From Berghia stephanieae (Eukaryota > Mollusca > Gastropoda > Nudibranchia > Aeolidiidae), in NCBI GenBank assembly GCA_034508935.3, contig CM067444.1, positions 281,381-345,380 of the forward strand: a stretch of 64,000 bases of DNA, given 5' to 3'. The first letter of the stretch is position 1, and each line of letters begins with the position of its first letter. Positions 52,401 through 62,897 of the stretch are shown here, in pieces. The notes beneath the pieces are model-generated. The model was not told the DNA's origin. It ran no database searches and saw only the letters and a list, made by a program, of their open reading frames with translations. The position numbers and the translations under genes were made by a program.

Positions 52401-55198
52401 GGATTATAGCAATATGTATAAAGACTGTACAAGTCACTCGAATGTTTATGATTGGATTATAGCAATATGTATAAAGACTGTACCAATTCACCAATAAGTG
52501 TTATATGGATTAGAATATTATAAAGAAGTACCAATGTCACCTCGAAATTTAATGATTATGAATTTAAAAGATGAACCAATGTCACCTCAATAAGTGTTTA
52601 TTGGATTATAGCAATATGTATAAAGACTGTACCAATTCACCTCGAATAATGTTATGATTGGATTATAGCAAATGTATAAAGACTGTACCATTCACCTCGA
52701 ATAAGTGTTATGATTGGATTATAGCAATATGTATAAAGACTGTACCAATGTCACCTCGAATAAGTGTTATGATTGGATTATAGCAATATGTATAAAGACT
52801 GTACCAATGTCACCTCGAATAAGTGTTATGATTGGATTATACAATGTATAAAGACTGACCAATGTACACCTCGAATAATGTTATATTGGATTATACAATG
52901 TATAATAGATGTACAATGTCACCTAAAACGATGTATGATTGGTTATAGCATATGTATAAAGACTGTACAATACCATAAGTATGATTATGTAAATACACAC
53001 CTCAAAGTTTATGTACATATAAACGACCATCACCATATTGAGTAGCATAAGCGACCAATTCACCATATGTATGATGATTAGCATTAGAGTACATCACAAA
53101 GTATTGATTATACATATAAAACACAATACTCAATTTATGTTGCAATAAGACGACACCCAAAGTGTATGGATTAATAGAACGACAGCACTAATATTATAAA
53201 TGTACCAGTCACTCAATAGTGTATGATTGATCAATAGAAACTAATATTTTTGATTGAAAGAATATAAAACGTCCAATCACAAAGTTTATGATGGATGATA
53301 AATGCATTATAAAGATTGTTTACTAGTCCACCCTCAAAGTTGTTTAATTAAAGACTGTACACCCATGTTATAAACATATAAACTGTCCAAGTCCCAAAGA
53401 AAAATTATAAACTGAATATAAAAATTATATGTATAACAATCCTAAGTGTTGATGGTTACATTTAATAAACCTAAGGAAATAGCATTAGTACTCCCTGTAG
53501 GTTATTGTATAATGTATAGGTAGTCTGGTATGGGTGCAATGTCTCAGTATTTTAAGTTTAGCATATAAAGACTGTCCAATTCACCTAAGGTTTTGTAGCA
53601 ATGTTAAAGCTATGTAAATATTTTAAGTTTGTATTCTGGTTATGATAAGTATGATAAGACTGTCCATGTCCTATATGTTGTGGATTATAATGTAGAGACA
53701 GCACATTGTGTGATTAAGCATTGTTAAAGACTGACAGTACTCATAGTTATGATATAATTAAGATACATCACCATAAGTTATGATTGATATGCAATATGTA
53801 TAAAGACTGTACCAATGTCACCTCGAATAAGTGTTATGATTGGATTATAGCAATATGTATAAAGACTGTACCAATGTCACCTCGAATAAGTGTTATGATT
53901 GGATTATAGCAATATGTATAAAGACTGTACCAATGTCACCTCGAATAAGTGTTATGATTGGATTATAGCAATATGTATAAAGACTGTACCAATGTCACCT
54001 CGAATAAGTGTTATGATTGGATTATAGCAATATGTATAAAGACTGTACCAATGTCACCTCGAATAAGTGTTATGATTGGATTATAGCAATATGTATAAAG
54101 ACTGTACCAATGTCACCTCGAATAAGTGTTATGATTGGATTATAGCAATATGTATAAAGACTGTACCAATGTCACCTCGAATAAGTGTTATGATTGGATT
54201 ATAGCAATATGTATAAAGACTGTACCAATGTCACCTCGAATAAGTGTTATGATTGGATTATAGCAATATGTATAAAGACTGTACCAATGTCACCTCGAAT
54301 AAGTGTTATGATTGGATTATAGCAATATGTATAAAGACTGTACCAATGTCACCTCGAATAAGTGTTATGATTGGATTATAGCAATATGTATAAAGACTGT
54401 ACCAATGTCACCTCGAATAAGTGTTATGATTGGATTATAGCAATATGTATAAAGACTGTACCAATGTCACCTCGAATAAGTGTTATGATTGGATTATAGC
54501 AATATGTATAAAGACTGTACCAATGTCACCTCGAATAAGTGTTATGATTGGATTATAGCAATATGTATAAAGACTGTACCAATGTCACCTCAAATAAGTG
54601 TTATGATTGGATTATAGCAATATGTATAAAGACTGTACCAATGTCACCTCAAATAAGTGTTATGATTGGATTATAGCAATATGTATAAAGACTGTACCAA
54701 TATCACCTCAAATAAGTGTTATGATTGGATTATAGCAATATGTATAAAGACTGTACCAATGTCACCTCAAATACGTGTTATGATTGGATTATAGCAATAT
54801 GTATAAAGACTGTACCAATGTCACCTCAAAACGTGTTATGATTGGATTATAGCAATATGTATAAAGACTGTACCAATGTCACCTCAAATACGTGTTATGA
54901 TTGGATTATAGCAATATGTATAAAGACTGTACCAATGTCACCTCAAATACGTGTTATGATTGGATTATAGCAATATGTATAAAGACTGTACCAATGACAA
55001 CCTCAAATGCGTGTTATGATTGGATTATAGCAATATGTATAAAGACTGTACCAATGTCACCTCAAATAATTGTTATGATTGGATTATAGCAATATGTATA
55101 AAGACTGTACCAATGTCACCCCAAATACGTGTTATGATTGGATTATAGCAATATGTATAAAGACTGTACCAATGTCACCTCAAATATGTGTTATGATT
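49404..55198. repeat. 59-bp satellite array, about 95 units' length
   Basis: The unit TTATAGCAATATGTATAAAG ACTGTACCAATGTCACCTCG AATAAGTGTTATGATTGGA is nearly uniform at 49404-51000 and 53790-55198. Between them the units are still traceable but badly eroded. The array lies just upstream of the coding start of the acyltransferase, in its probable 5' UTR intron. Confidence 0.95.
51010..53785. other. Corrupted middle of the 59-bp satellite
   Basis: Short unit pieces (AAGACTGTACCAATGTCACC, TTATGATTGGA, ATATGTATAAAG) recur in the right order, but bases are missing at high density, so most units are shorter than 59. Losses clearly outnumber substitutions. This is the pattern of an unpolished long-read consensus rather than ordinary decay. 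Confidence 0.7.
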
Positions 55199-55637
55199 TG
55201 GTAAACAAGATGTCAAAAATGCATTTTAAAGTTAAAATATAAATATTAAAGTTAATTATTTCAAGATCAATTAACCTTATTCTCACATTTTAAATTATTA
55301 ATTCAATTTTTCGCATCTACTAAACCACTCCAACCGACGTGTACTTATTCGCAGGTCTGATAACTCAAAATGTAGTGGGCCCATTGTTGTAATCGAAATA
55401 CTCTCAACAAACCAATGCAATGTTAAATCTCGCCGATTATTGTGTTCAAATATGAGATCTGCTTACTAATAATATGTGCCTGTTGACTCCAAGGTCATAC
55501 CGTTTTGAGGCAAATTGAAATTTACTCTTCAGCCATTGTACACAACTAGTCGGTTGCAAATAAAGACCACAAAATTTATTCTGTTCAAATTATTCCTGCC
55601 CTAAAATTACAAAATTATCCATGAGCAGATATAATAC
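55199..55637. other. Unique sequence, nothing recognised
   Basis: AT-rich non-repetitive sequence after the satellite. Confidence 0.5.
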
Positions 55638-55735
55638 ACATACAGTCATATCTCCATAATCCGAACACCTCGTCCCCAACATTTTGTCCGGATTACAGAG
55701 ATATCCGGATAGTGGAATCATTATTCAAGTGGCAT
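55638..55735. repeat. Possible pogo/Tigger-like DNA transposon end
   Basis: ACAGTCATATCTCCATAATC then CGAACACCTCG, and an internal TTTTGTCCGGATTACAGAGATATCCGGA, resemble the ends of pogo-type Tc1/mariner elements (CAGT...ATAATCCG). Only one end was found and no transposase is nearby. Confidence 0.35.
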
Positions 55736-56058
55736 ATGTAGTAAGTTTTGACCTATGACACTTAGTAATCTACGCCTATCACTGTAGCAAACAACAATAG
55801 GACTAATGATTTCATCACTTGTCACATTCACCAGTGACGAAAATGGAATATTATTAGTTGCTTTGTTGTTTTTTTACTATGTATTTTTTTTAATTTCTCT
55901 TTCACAAACTCTTGAAATTTTGGATTGTCATTTTAATAACGACGATTTCTCTTCTTTTTACTGGGTGGTATCTCGACTCTCATTCTCTTAGTCTTAGCTG
56001 AAGATACTTCATGTTGAAGTTGTAGAGAAATTATATTATTTAACTTGAGTAGGGTAGT

Positions 56059-56597
56059 TGTTTGTTTGTGTGTTTGTTTTTTAAGGATTTTACGGCGCTT
56101 GCAACACATTAAGGTCATATCAGTGCCAGTAAAAAGGAAGAAAATGGGATAGTAAAAAGTTCTAGAATTACAATTAAAGCAGCCAAGAGAAAGTAAGACA
56201 AAGGGGAACTGGGAACAAATAGGGATCAGATGTAGAATCCAAGAGCATACCACCAATGTACTTAGTTTGAGATCACCTATAAGTCTCATCCGGACACATG
56301 CACAAAATCCAACAAAGAGGAATACACTCAAATGCTTACATTATTCATTAAAAATAACAAATATAATAATGCATAACAGAGAGATGATTTACAAGGAAAA
56401 AAATATCATCTCCCAAAACAATAACTATGCATTTGACTGTTTCCCTCCCAGCCAGGACTCCGACCAGGGCCAGGAAAAAAACAAGTAATCTCATTCCAAG
56501 ACAAAGACAGAAAGCATGTTCGAAAACAGATATAAGGGGATAAAAGACACAGTATGTACCTCCCTGCCCGCTATGGGAGGTCAGGATCCCCACCCAG
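56059..56597 (-). repeat. SINE A copy 9, intact with perfect target duplication
   Basis: A 539-bp copy with a perfect 14-bp duplication TTGAGTAGGGTAGT (56045-56058 and 56598-56611). The T-rich left edge is the 3' A-rich tail of a minus-strand retroposon. Confidence 0.95.
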
Positions 56598-56870
56598 TTG
56601 AGTAGGGTAGTGAATATTTTTGATGAGCAACTGAAGCAAGTGAAAAAGTGAGATCAGATTCATAATTTAATGATTTAAATGTGTCATTGTGGCGTGGTGT
56701 GGTGGCGGGTGGTGATGTGGCGGTGGTCTCTGTGTCAGTACTGCAATGGTAAAAAAAAATCTAATACTGTACGGTAACGGTATGTTAAAGAATTAAACAA
56801 TTACAAATACTAGCTAATACATCTTTATATTCACACATAGAGTATACAATCCACTTTCACTTTCACTCAC

Positions 56871-57000
56871 CACAAATCACCGCGGTGTGTACGGCAGTGA
56901 CGATGCACTGCACTGGTCGAGGTCGAGGAACAAGCAGGTCCAACTTGGAGTCCAAGTTTGGCGTAAGAAAGGTGAAAATTGTTCTATATCTCTTGTATAT
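56871..57000 (-). other. Possible non-coding first exon of the acyltransferase
   Basis: Around 56871-57000 the sequence is richer in GC. On the minus strand a consensus donor (GATTTGTG/GTGAGTGAAAG) ends a candidate exon at 56871. Coding exon 1 has its own acceptor with UTR, so an upstream exon must exist somewhere, and this is the best donor seen in the window. The 5' limit is a guess; no TATA box was identified. Confidence 0.3.
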
Positions 57001-57300
57001 AAAATCTGAAATAGTAAGTGACCCTTATCTGTTTCTTTCAGATGTTTCAAATTGACCTTTGACCTAGTCCGGTCTTAATATCTTTATATTTCTTACACGT
57101 TAAAAAAGGCCTTCTTTCTTTTACTGGCGGTGGGTTGATAGTTGATAACAACAAAAAGTAGGAAGAGAGAACTCCTAATGGAAAAAGTCACAGCAACCGG
57201 AAAAGCTTATTGACGCGATAACCGCATCTTTCGTTAAAAATACATTAAAAACCCGTTCCATTCACGCGATGATTACAACACCACCGTCACCATCAAACAC

Positions 57301-57313
57301 CCCCGCCTCTCTT

Positions 57314-57344
<31 letters not shown>

Positions 57345-57352
57345 CCCTCCTC

Positions 57353-57414
<62 letters not shown>

Positions 57415-57447
57415 AAATGAATCAAAATCTTAACAATCCTCACCCAC

Positions 57448-57480
<33 letters not shown>
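57301..57480. repeat. (CT)n and (GT)n microsatellites
   Basis: A CT run at 57308-57414 and a GT run at 57452-57490, separated by 37 unique bases. Confidence 0.95.
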
Positions 57481-57485
<5 letters not shown>

Positions 57486-57654
57486 CGTGTGTGCGAACGC
57501 GCACGCTTGTGTGTATCCTCCTCTAAACCAAAGGCAGCATCACAAGCTAGCTTCTAATAGAGAGAATATTGTACAGAGTTCTGACATTCTGTTTTAAATG
57601 CCTCCACACATATTATGTATCAACCAACTAATCTCTATGATTAATTGGAGTTAT

Positions 57655-57805
57655 AAATAGACCAACCCGATCGCTTCGCTCGCCATCCGATGAAAAACTG
57701 CTTGTCATGTGGAAGTGGTGGGGTTTGAACCTGCGACCTTATTGGTACGACAACTCCGCCTGGCAGGTGAGAGCGTGGCTCTACCGTGTGAGCTATCCAC
57801 GAACA
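57655..57805 (-). repeat. SINE D copy
   Basis: On the minus strand, GTGGATAGCTCACACGGTAG gives the A box; GGTCGCAGGTTCAAACCCC-like sequence gives the B box; both match SINE D. Confidence 0.75.
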
Positions 57806-57949
57806 CAAAAATATTCGTTTCAAACCCAAAGTCATTTCTAGATCCCTCTCTCACCCACTTCTGAGATCGCCGATTCGTTCGCCACCATCGCGAAGTAATT
57901 TTGACCAGCAGTTAAGCTTAATAGCCAATATTCTCATCACAAACATGTT

Positions 57950-58075
57950 GGCGGAGTTGTCGTACCAATAAGGTCGCAGGTTCAAACCCCACCACCGCCG
58001 CGAAAAAAAAAAAATTTATTTTCTATTGTCTTCTGGCACTTTTCTACTCACTTCATATCTTGTTGTCATGTGGAA
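57950..58075 (+). repeat. SINE D, 3' part
   Basis: GGCGGAGTTGTCGTACCAAT, AGGTCGCAGGTTCAAACCCC and the tail CTATTGTCTTCTGGCACTTT place this in SINE D. The A-box part is missing. Confidence 0.75.
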
Positions 58076-58257
58076 GACGATCCTTTTCTAGAAACATCCC
58101 AACCTTCTGGAACAAACGTCCAAAAGAAACACCACATTCTTCATCGGAAGATATGCATAAAAAGCATTTGAAGACATGGTTCTTTTCTACATTGAATTGG
58201 TGATCCGAAGCCTCTCCATTTTCACTCTTTCGTTAGTATCGAGTCCTTCCTCGTGAT

Positions 58258-58258
58258 C

Positions 58259-58290
<32 letters not shown>

Positions 58291-58370
58291 GAAGAAGAAG
58301 AAGAAGAAGAAGAAGAAGAAGAAGAAGAAGAAGAAGAAGAAGAAGAAGAAGAAGAAGAAGAAGAAGAAGA
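58258..58370. repeat. (CAA)n(GAA)n microsatellite
   Basis: About 30 bases of CAA followed by about 80 of GAA. Confidence 0.96.
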
Positions 58371-58439
58371 TATGCAAGGATATATATCAATATGGGGGAT
58401 AGAAGAAACAGGAAGTGAGAGCTCCAGTCTGCCATGGGA

Positions 58440-58760
58440 GGTCAGTAGTAGAAGACTCCATCCAGCCTATTAATTAAGATGATCTGAATCTTCCTTTGTC
58501 CACCTTCACTCAAGATTTTGACATGAACAATAACTAACATTAAGGTGAAAATCCAGCAGTGACCTATAAGCTCTGTAAATAAATCGAAAGGGGGTGCAGA
58601 TGTAACTTCCGGTGGTAAATTGTTCCAATCTGTGATGGTTCTGGGGTAAAATGAGAATGTCCTGAGGTCTTTGGTGGACGTCAGGGGGATGAAATTGTCC
58701 ATGTGAGAAGTCCTGGGTGTTCGTGTCGATGATGTGCAAGGATAAGATATCAGCTCTCGT
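58440..58760 (-). mobile_element. LINE ORF2 C-terminal fragment
   Basis: The translation STKDLRTFSFYPRTITDWNN then LPPEVTSAPPFDLF shows the FYPRTI.DWN.LP motif at the end of CR1/Jockey-like LINE proteins. Only about 100 codons are present. Confidence 0.7.
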
Positions 58761-58784
58761 ATGAAGTATAACGTGGGGGGGGGG

Positions 58785-58960
58785 GGGGGGGTATGATTAT
58801 GATAGCTCATTTAGTAGAGCACCTTTTTCACTGTTTCATAAGCAAATGGATCGACGGGTGCAGTCAAGATTATGTTTTCTGCCCCCACCCCCCCCCCCTC
58901 CATTTTCAATCCAGTAGTGAATGGGTACCTCGGTCTGTAAAATATATCGTATGCTTTGCG
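58785..58960 (+). repeat. SINE E copy
   Basis: ATGATAGCTCATTTAGTAGA GCAC (A box), GGATCGACGGGTGCAGTCA and CCAGTAGTGAATGGGTACCT match SINE E at 33295-33470 in order. Confidence 0.7.
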
Positions 58961-59160
58961 GTAGACGAGCGTATTGTTCAAAGGTTATCGAAAATTTTAG
59001 CGGAAGAGAGTTATAAGATACCGTCAACAGATGGAAGGGAAGGGCAGACATTTGTCATGGCAGAATGCGGGCAGCCGACGTCAATGAGATCGACGCTGGA
59101 TAGTAAGTACGTAAGCGAGAAATTGGTATTGTCCGTTTAACACCAACACCATTTAAACCA

Positions 59161-59310
59161 GATTACACTTCCCGTATGGGCCTTCTGACTTTGAATATAT
59201 ATTTATTTAATAATAGGTTATATATAAATACCATAGAATTATTGTTAACTTCTACAGGGCTGTTTCATGCCAAGAAGTAGAAGTAGAAGCAATCTACGGG
59301 AAGTGTAATC
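59161..59310. mobile_element. 150-bp element with perfect 16-bp terminal inverted repeats
   Basis: GATTACACTTCCCGTA (59161-59176) is mirrored by TACGGGAAGTGTAATC (59295-59310). The interior is AT-rich and non-coding. The shape fits a MITE. No clear target duplication was found, and no second copy in the window. Confidence 0.55.
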
Positions 59311-59465
59311 GTTAGTGTTGTGTGGTGTTTCTTACTTCTTGTGATGTTTTGGTGTCCAGATTTAATTAGTTAAATACATTTGACCGTCTCTTTAAGAAAA
59401 AAAAATTCAGTCAAGGCCCTGGAAAAATTTGAATTTTAACAAAAAGAGTAGAATTAAAGTTGATT

Positions 59466-59505
<40 letters not shown>

Positions 59506-59575
59506 ACCACCACCACCACCACCACCACCACCACCACCACCAACAATAACAACAACAACAACAACAACAAAAAAC
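59466..59575. repeat. (AC)n(ACC)n(AAC)n compound microsatellite
   Basis: Three adjacent simple repeats, each shading into the next. Confidence 0.96.
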
Positions 59576-59789
59576 AAAAAAAAAAGAACCCATGATTTTC
59601 GATCAATGTTGAATCATAATTTATTCATCAATAAATGAGTCGTGTTTAGGTGCAAGACAAATAATATCTGAGAAGATGTGTAAGTCATAGCGCCAGATAG
59701 TGGAATGAAGAATACAAGAAAAAATAAATAAATAAATAAAATAATCCCATAAAATTCAGCCTTCCCCGACTGGCCATGCGTATAACAAC

Positions 59790-59965
59790 ACCAGACCTTC
59801 CGTTACTGGGTCAGAAGTTAATACCTTCCGTTACTGGGTCAGAAGTTAATACCTTCCGTTACTGGGTCAGAAGTTAATACCTTCCGTTACTGGGTCAGAA
59901 GTTAATACCTTCCGTTACTGGGTCAGAAGTTAATACCTTCCGTTACTGGGTCAGAAGTTAATACC
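59790..59965. repeat. 28-bp tandem repeat, 6 copies
   Basis: TACCTTCCGTTACTGGGTCA plus GAAGTTAA, nearly identical copies. Confidence 0.95.
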
Positions 59966-60223
59966 TGGACATCACAGATGCCACAGTTTGTTTTGTGTTG
60001 TTCTTTTGTTAGTTTTTTTTTTTTTTTTTTTTGGGGGGGGTGGGTGGGGGGGGGGGGCGTTTGTGTTTGTTCTTTTTTGGGGGAGGGGGGAGGTTGTTTT
60101 TTTCCGTTTCTTTTTTGTCTAGCACTGTAGAGTTTATTTTCGGGACATTAAATGTCATCATACTTTACACGTGTTGCTTTTAATTTATCTAAAAATCAAT
60201 CGGAGCTGAGCATTTTTAAAAAC

Positions 60224-60453
60224 AATGAAACGATACATTGCTGACCTCAACGTCTTTGTTAGAGAAATCTATCAGTATCAGCACCTGTGACAAAACAATG
60301 AAACGATACATTGCTGACCTCAACGTCTTTGTTAGAGAAATCTATCAGTATCAGCACCTGTGACAAAACAATGAAACGATACATTGCTGACCTCAACGTC
60401 TTTGTTAGAGAAAATCTATCCACGTCAGATATCAGCACCTGTGACAAAACAAC
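60224..60453. repeat. 73-bp tandem repeat, 3 copies
   Basis: ACAATGAAACGATACATTGC begins each unit, which ends CAGCACCTGTGACAAA. The third copy carries a small insertion. Same length as the array at 1-511 but unrelated in sequence. Confidence 0.93.
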
Positions 60454-60552
60454 AAGAAAATGCAACGAAGAGTAGCCAAGTCGTATTTCTCGGTGAGCAC
60501 CTTCCACCTCGAATGTCTCATCAACTCACCATCTGGCTGTCTTCTAGTCTTT

Positions 60553-60655
60553 CGTGAGTAAAGAGCCTTCTTCAAGGACTCAACTATGCGCCGAGTGAGG
60601 CTCGAACCCAGGACCTTCCGATCTGAAAGCGAGTGTCATACCACTCGACCACATG
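60553..60655 (-). repeat. SINE C, tRNA-like head only
   Basis: On the minus strand GGCCATGTGGTCGAGTGGTA then TGGGTTCGAGCCTC gives A and B boxes. The body breaks off after about 100 bases. Confidence 0.8.
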
Positions 60656-60769
60656 GCCTTTTAAAAGTTTAAAAGATGTTTGAAACATACTAAGGTCATA
60701 TCAGTGTCTGTAAAATATGAACATTTTATACATAGCTGCCAAAATTGTTTTGCTTTTTTCTTTTTTTTT

Positions 60770-61045
60770 TTTAAAAGGGTTTTACGGTGCTTGCGACACA
60801 TTTAGGTCATATATCAGCGCAAATAAAAAGGGAGAATGTTTTTATGCTTTCAAGGGTTTTACTGTGCTTGCGAACTACACATATAAAGGTCATTAGGTCA
60901 AACTAGGTCCATCATAAAAAGGGAGAATGTTTTTATGTTTTCAAGGGTTTTACGGTGCTTGCGACACATTTAGCTCATATATCAGTGCCAGTAAAAAGGG
61001 AGAATGTTTTTATGTTTTTAAGGGTTTTACGGCAGTAGTTTATTA
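60770..61045 (-). repeat. SINE A 3' end repeated in tandem, about 3-4 copies
   Basis: The segment AAGGGTTTTACGGTGCTTGC ... AAAAAGGGAGAATGTTTTTATG recurs roughly every 90-110 bases, with the SINE A core absent. On the minus strand this is the 3' tail region of SINE A, multiplied. Confidence 0.8.
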
Positions 61046-61176
61046 AATATACTCTAGTCTTATTAGTAAGATCCGTAACCGCTGGGGGGACACAGTTAAC
61101 AAAGACAAAACTAATACTGTCAGGCCTTTTGACCAAAAGTTGATTTAAATCTCTTGAATAGTCTTTTTAAGGAAAG

Positions 61177-61705
61177 TTGTTGTTTTTTTAAAGGGTTTTA
61201 CGGCACTTGCAACACATTAAGGTCATATCAGCGCCAGTAAAAAGGAAGAAAATGGGATAGTAAAAAGTTCTAGAATTACAATTAAAGCACCCAAGAAAAA
61301 GGAAGACAAAGGGGAATTCGTTCAATTAAGAAACAGATGTAATTCCAAGAGCACACTATCAAAGTACTTAGTTTGAGATCACTAAAAGTCTCATCCAGAC
61401 ACAAGCACAGGTCTCCACTAAGAGGAACACACTCAAATGTTACAAATCATATATAATGTAAAGAAACACATATACAGTGCATAACAGAGAGATGATTTAC
61501 AAGGGAAAAAATATCGTCTCCCAAAACTAACTATACAATTGACTGTTTCCCCTCTCAGCCAGGGCATCTGGCCAGGACCAGGACAAAACCAAGTAATTTC
61601 ATTCCAAGATAAAGACAGAAAGCAAGTTGGAAAACAGATATAAGGGGATAGAAGACGCAGTAAGTACCTCCCTGCCCACTATGGGAGGTCAGGAACCCCA
61701 CCCAG
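61177..61705 (-). repeat. SINE A copy 10, intact with perfect target duplication
   Basis: A 529-bp copy with a perfect 12-bp duplication TTTTAAGGAAAG (61165-61176 and 61706-61717). On the minus strand it starts CTGGGTGGGGTTCCTGACCT and ends ACCCTTTAAAAAAACAACAA. These two perfect duplications (see 56059) define the element's ends. Confidence 0.95.
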
Positions 61706-62039
61706 TTTTAAGGAAAGGACAAGTCATTAACAAATGACTTAAAGTCAAGTCTACTCTATCTCTACATTAGGAATGGATGTACATCGGAAGTAGAAGTAGA
61801 AATATATGATACAAAACTATGATATTTTATGTTTTGATTTTGTTTGAGTTTGACCGATGGACCGATATATTGTCCTCCTTTTTGACAAATTGCCATTATT
61901 ATCATTGAGACTAAGATACAATTTTTAAAAAGGTGGATTTATGATTCTCCAAAAAGCTTTTTGATAGGATCGAAGAGGAAAACCGCTTCACAATTTGGAA
62001 GGCCGTAATACTTATTTTGTTTGTAGTGGTAAATGCTCT

Positions 62040-62897
62040 TGTCGCAATTTTGTTTCGTGTCAGTTGACATGTAGGCATTTGATAACTGTCAGGCTTTTAT
62101 TACAGCAAAAACTGTTTGTTGTGGATGAGGTACTGGTGAGGTTTTTGTTTCGTGTCAGGTGACATGTAGGCATTTGATAACTGTCAGGCTTTTATTACAG
62201 CAGAGACTGTTGTGGATGAGGTACTGGTGAGGTTTTTGTTTCGTGTCAGTTGACATGTTTGTTTGTTTGTTGTTGTTTTTAAGGGTTTTACGGCGCTTGC
62301 AACACATTTAGGTTATATCAGCGCCAGTAAAAAGGAAGAAAATGGGATAGTAAAAAGTTCTAGAATTACAATTGAAGCATCCAAGAGAAAGTAAGACATA
62401 GGGGAACTGGGAACAAATAGGGATCAGATGTAGATTCCAAGAGCATACCACCAATGTACTTAGTTTGAGATCACCTATAAGTCTCATCCGTACACAAGCA
62501 CAAAATCCAACAAAGAGGAATACACTCAAATGCTTACATTAATACATTAAAAAATAACAAATATACTAATACATAACAGAGAGATGATTTACAAGGAAAA
62601 AAATATCATCTCCCAAAACAATAACTATGCATTTGACTGTTTCCCTCCCAGCCAGGACTCCGACCAGGGCCAAGAAAAAAACCAAGTAATCTCAATTCCA
62701 AGACAAAGACAGAAAGCATGTTGGAAAACAGATATAAGGGGATAGAAGACACAGTGTGTACCTCCCTGCCCGCTATGGGAGGTCAGGATCAGTTGACATG
62801 TAGGCATTTGATAACTGTCAGGCATTTATTACAGCAGAAACTGTTTGTTGTGGATGAGGTACCGGTGAGGTTTTTGTTTCGTGTCAGTTGACATGTA
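62040..62897. repeat. About 95-bp tandem repeat, roughly 3.5 copies, interrupted by SINE A
   Basis: GTGTCAGTTGACATGTAGGC and ATTTGATAACTGTCAGGC recur near 62055, 62153, 62242 (then SINE A), 62789 and 62881. The last copy is cut by the LINE that starts at about 62898. Bases 61718-62039 before it are unrecognised. Confidence 0.85.
62259..62788 (-). repeat. SINE A copy 11, inserted in the 95-bp repeat
   Basis: A 530-bp copy with a perfect 13-bp duplication TCAGTTGACATGT (62246-62258 and 62789-62801). It lacks the last ~9 bases of the 5' end (no CCCACCCAG), so it is slightly 5'-truncated, as expected for retroposition. Confidence 0.95.

Noticed and set aside
56348-56593. Minus-strand frames of 60-130 codons inside SINE A copies
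   Set aside because: Similar but not conserved frames occur in several copies with different breaks, as expected from copies of one non-coding repeat.
58793-59140. A 115-codon plus-strand frame
   Set aside because: It begins inside a SINE E copy and shows no recognisable domain.
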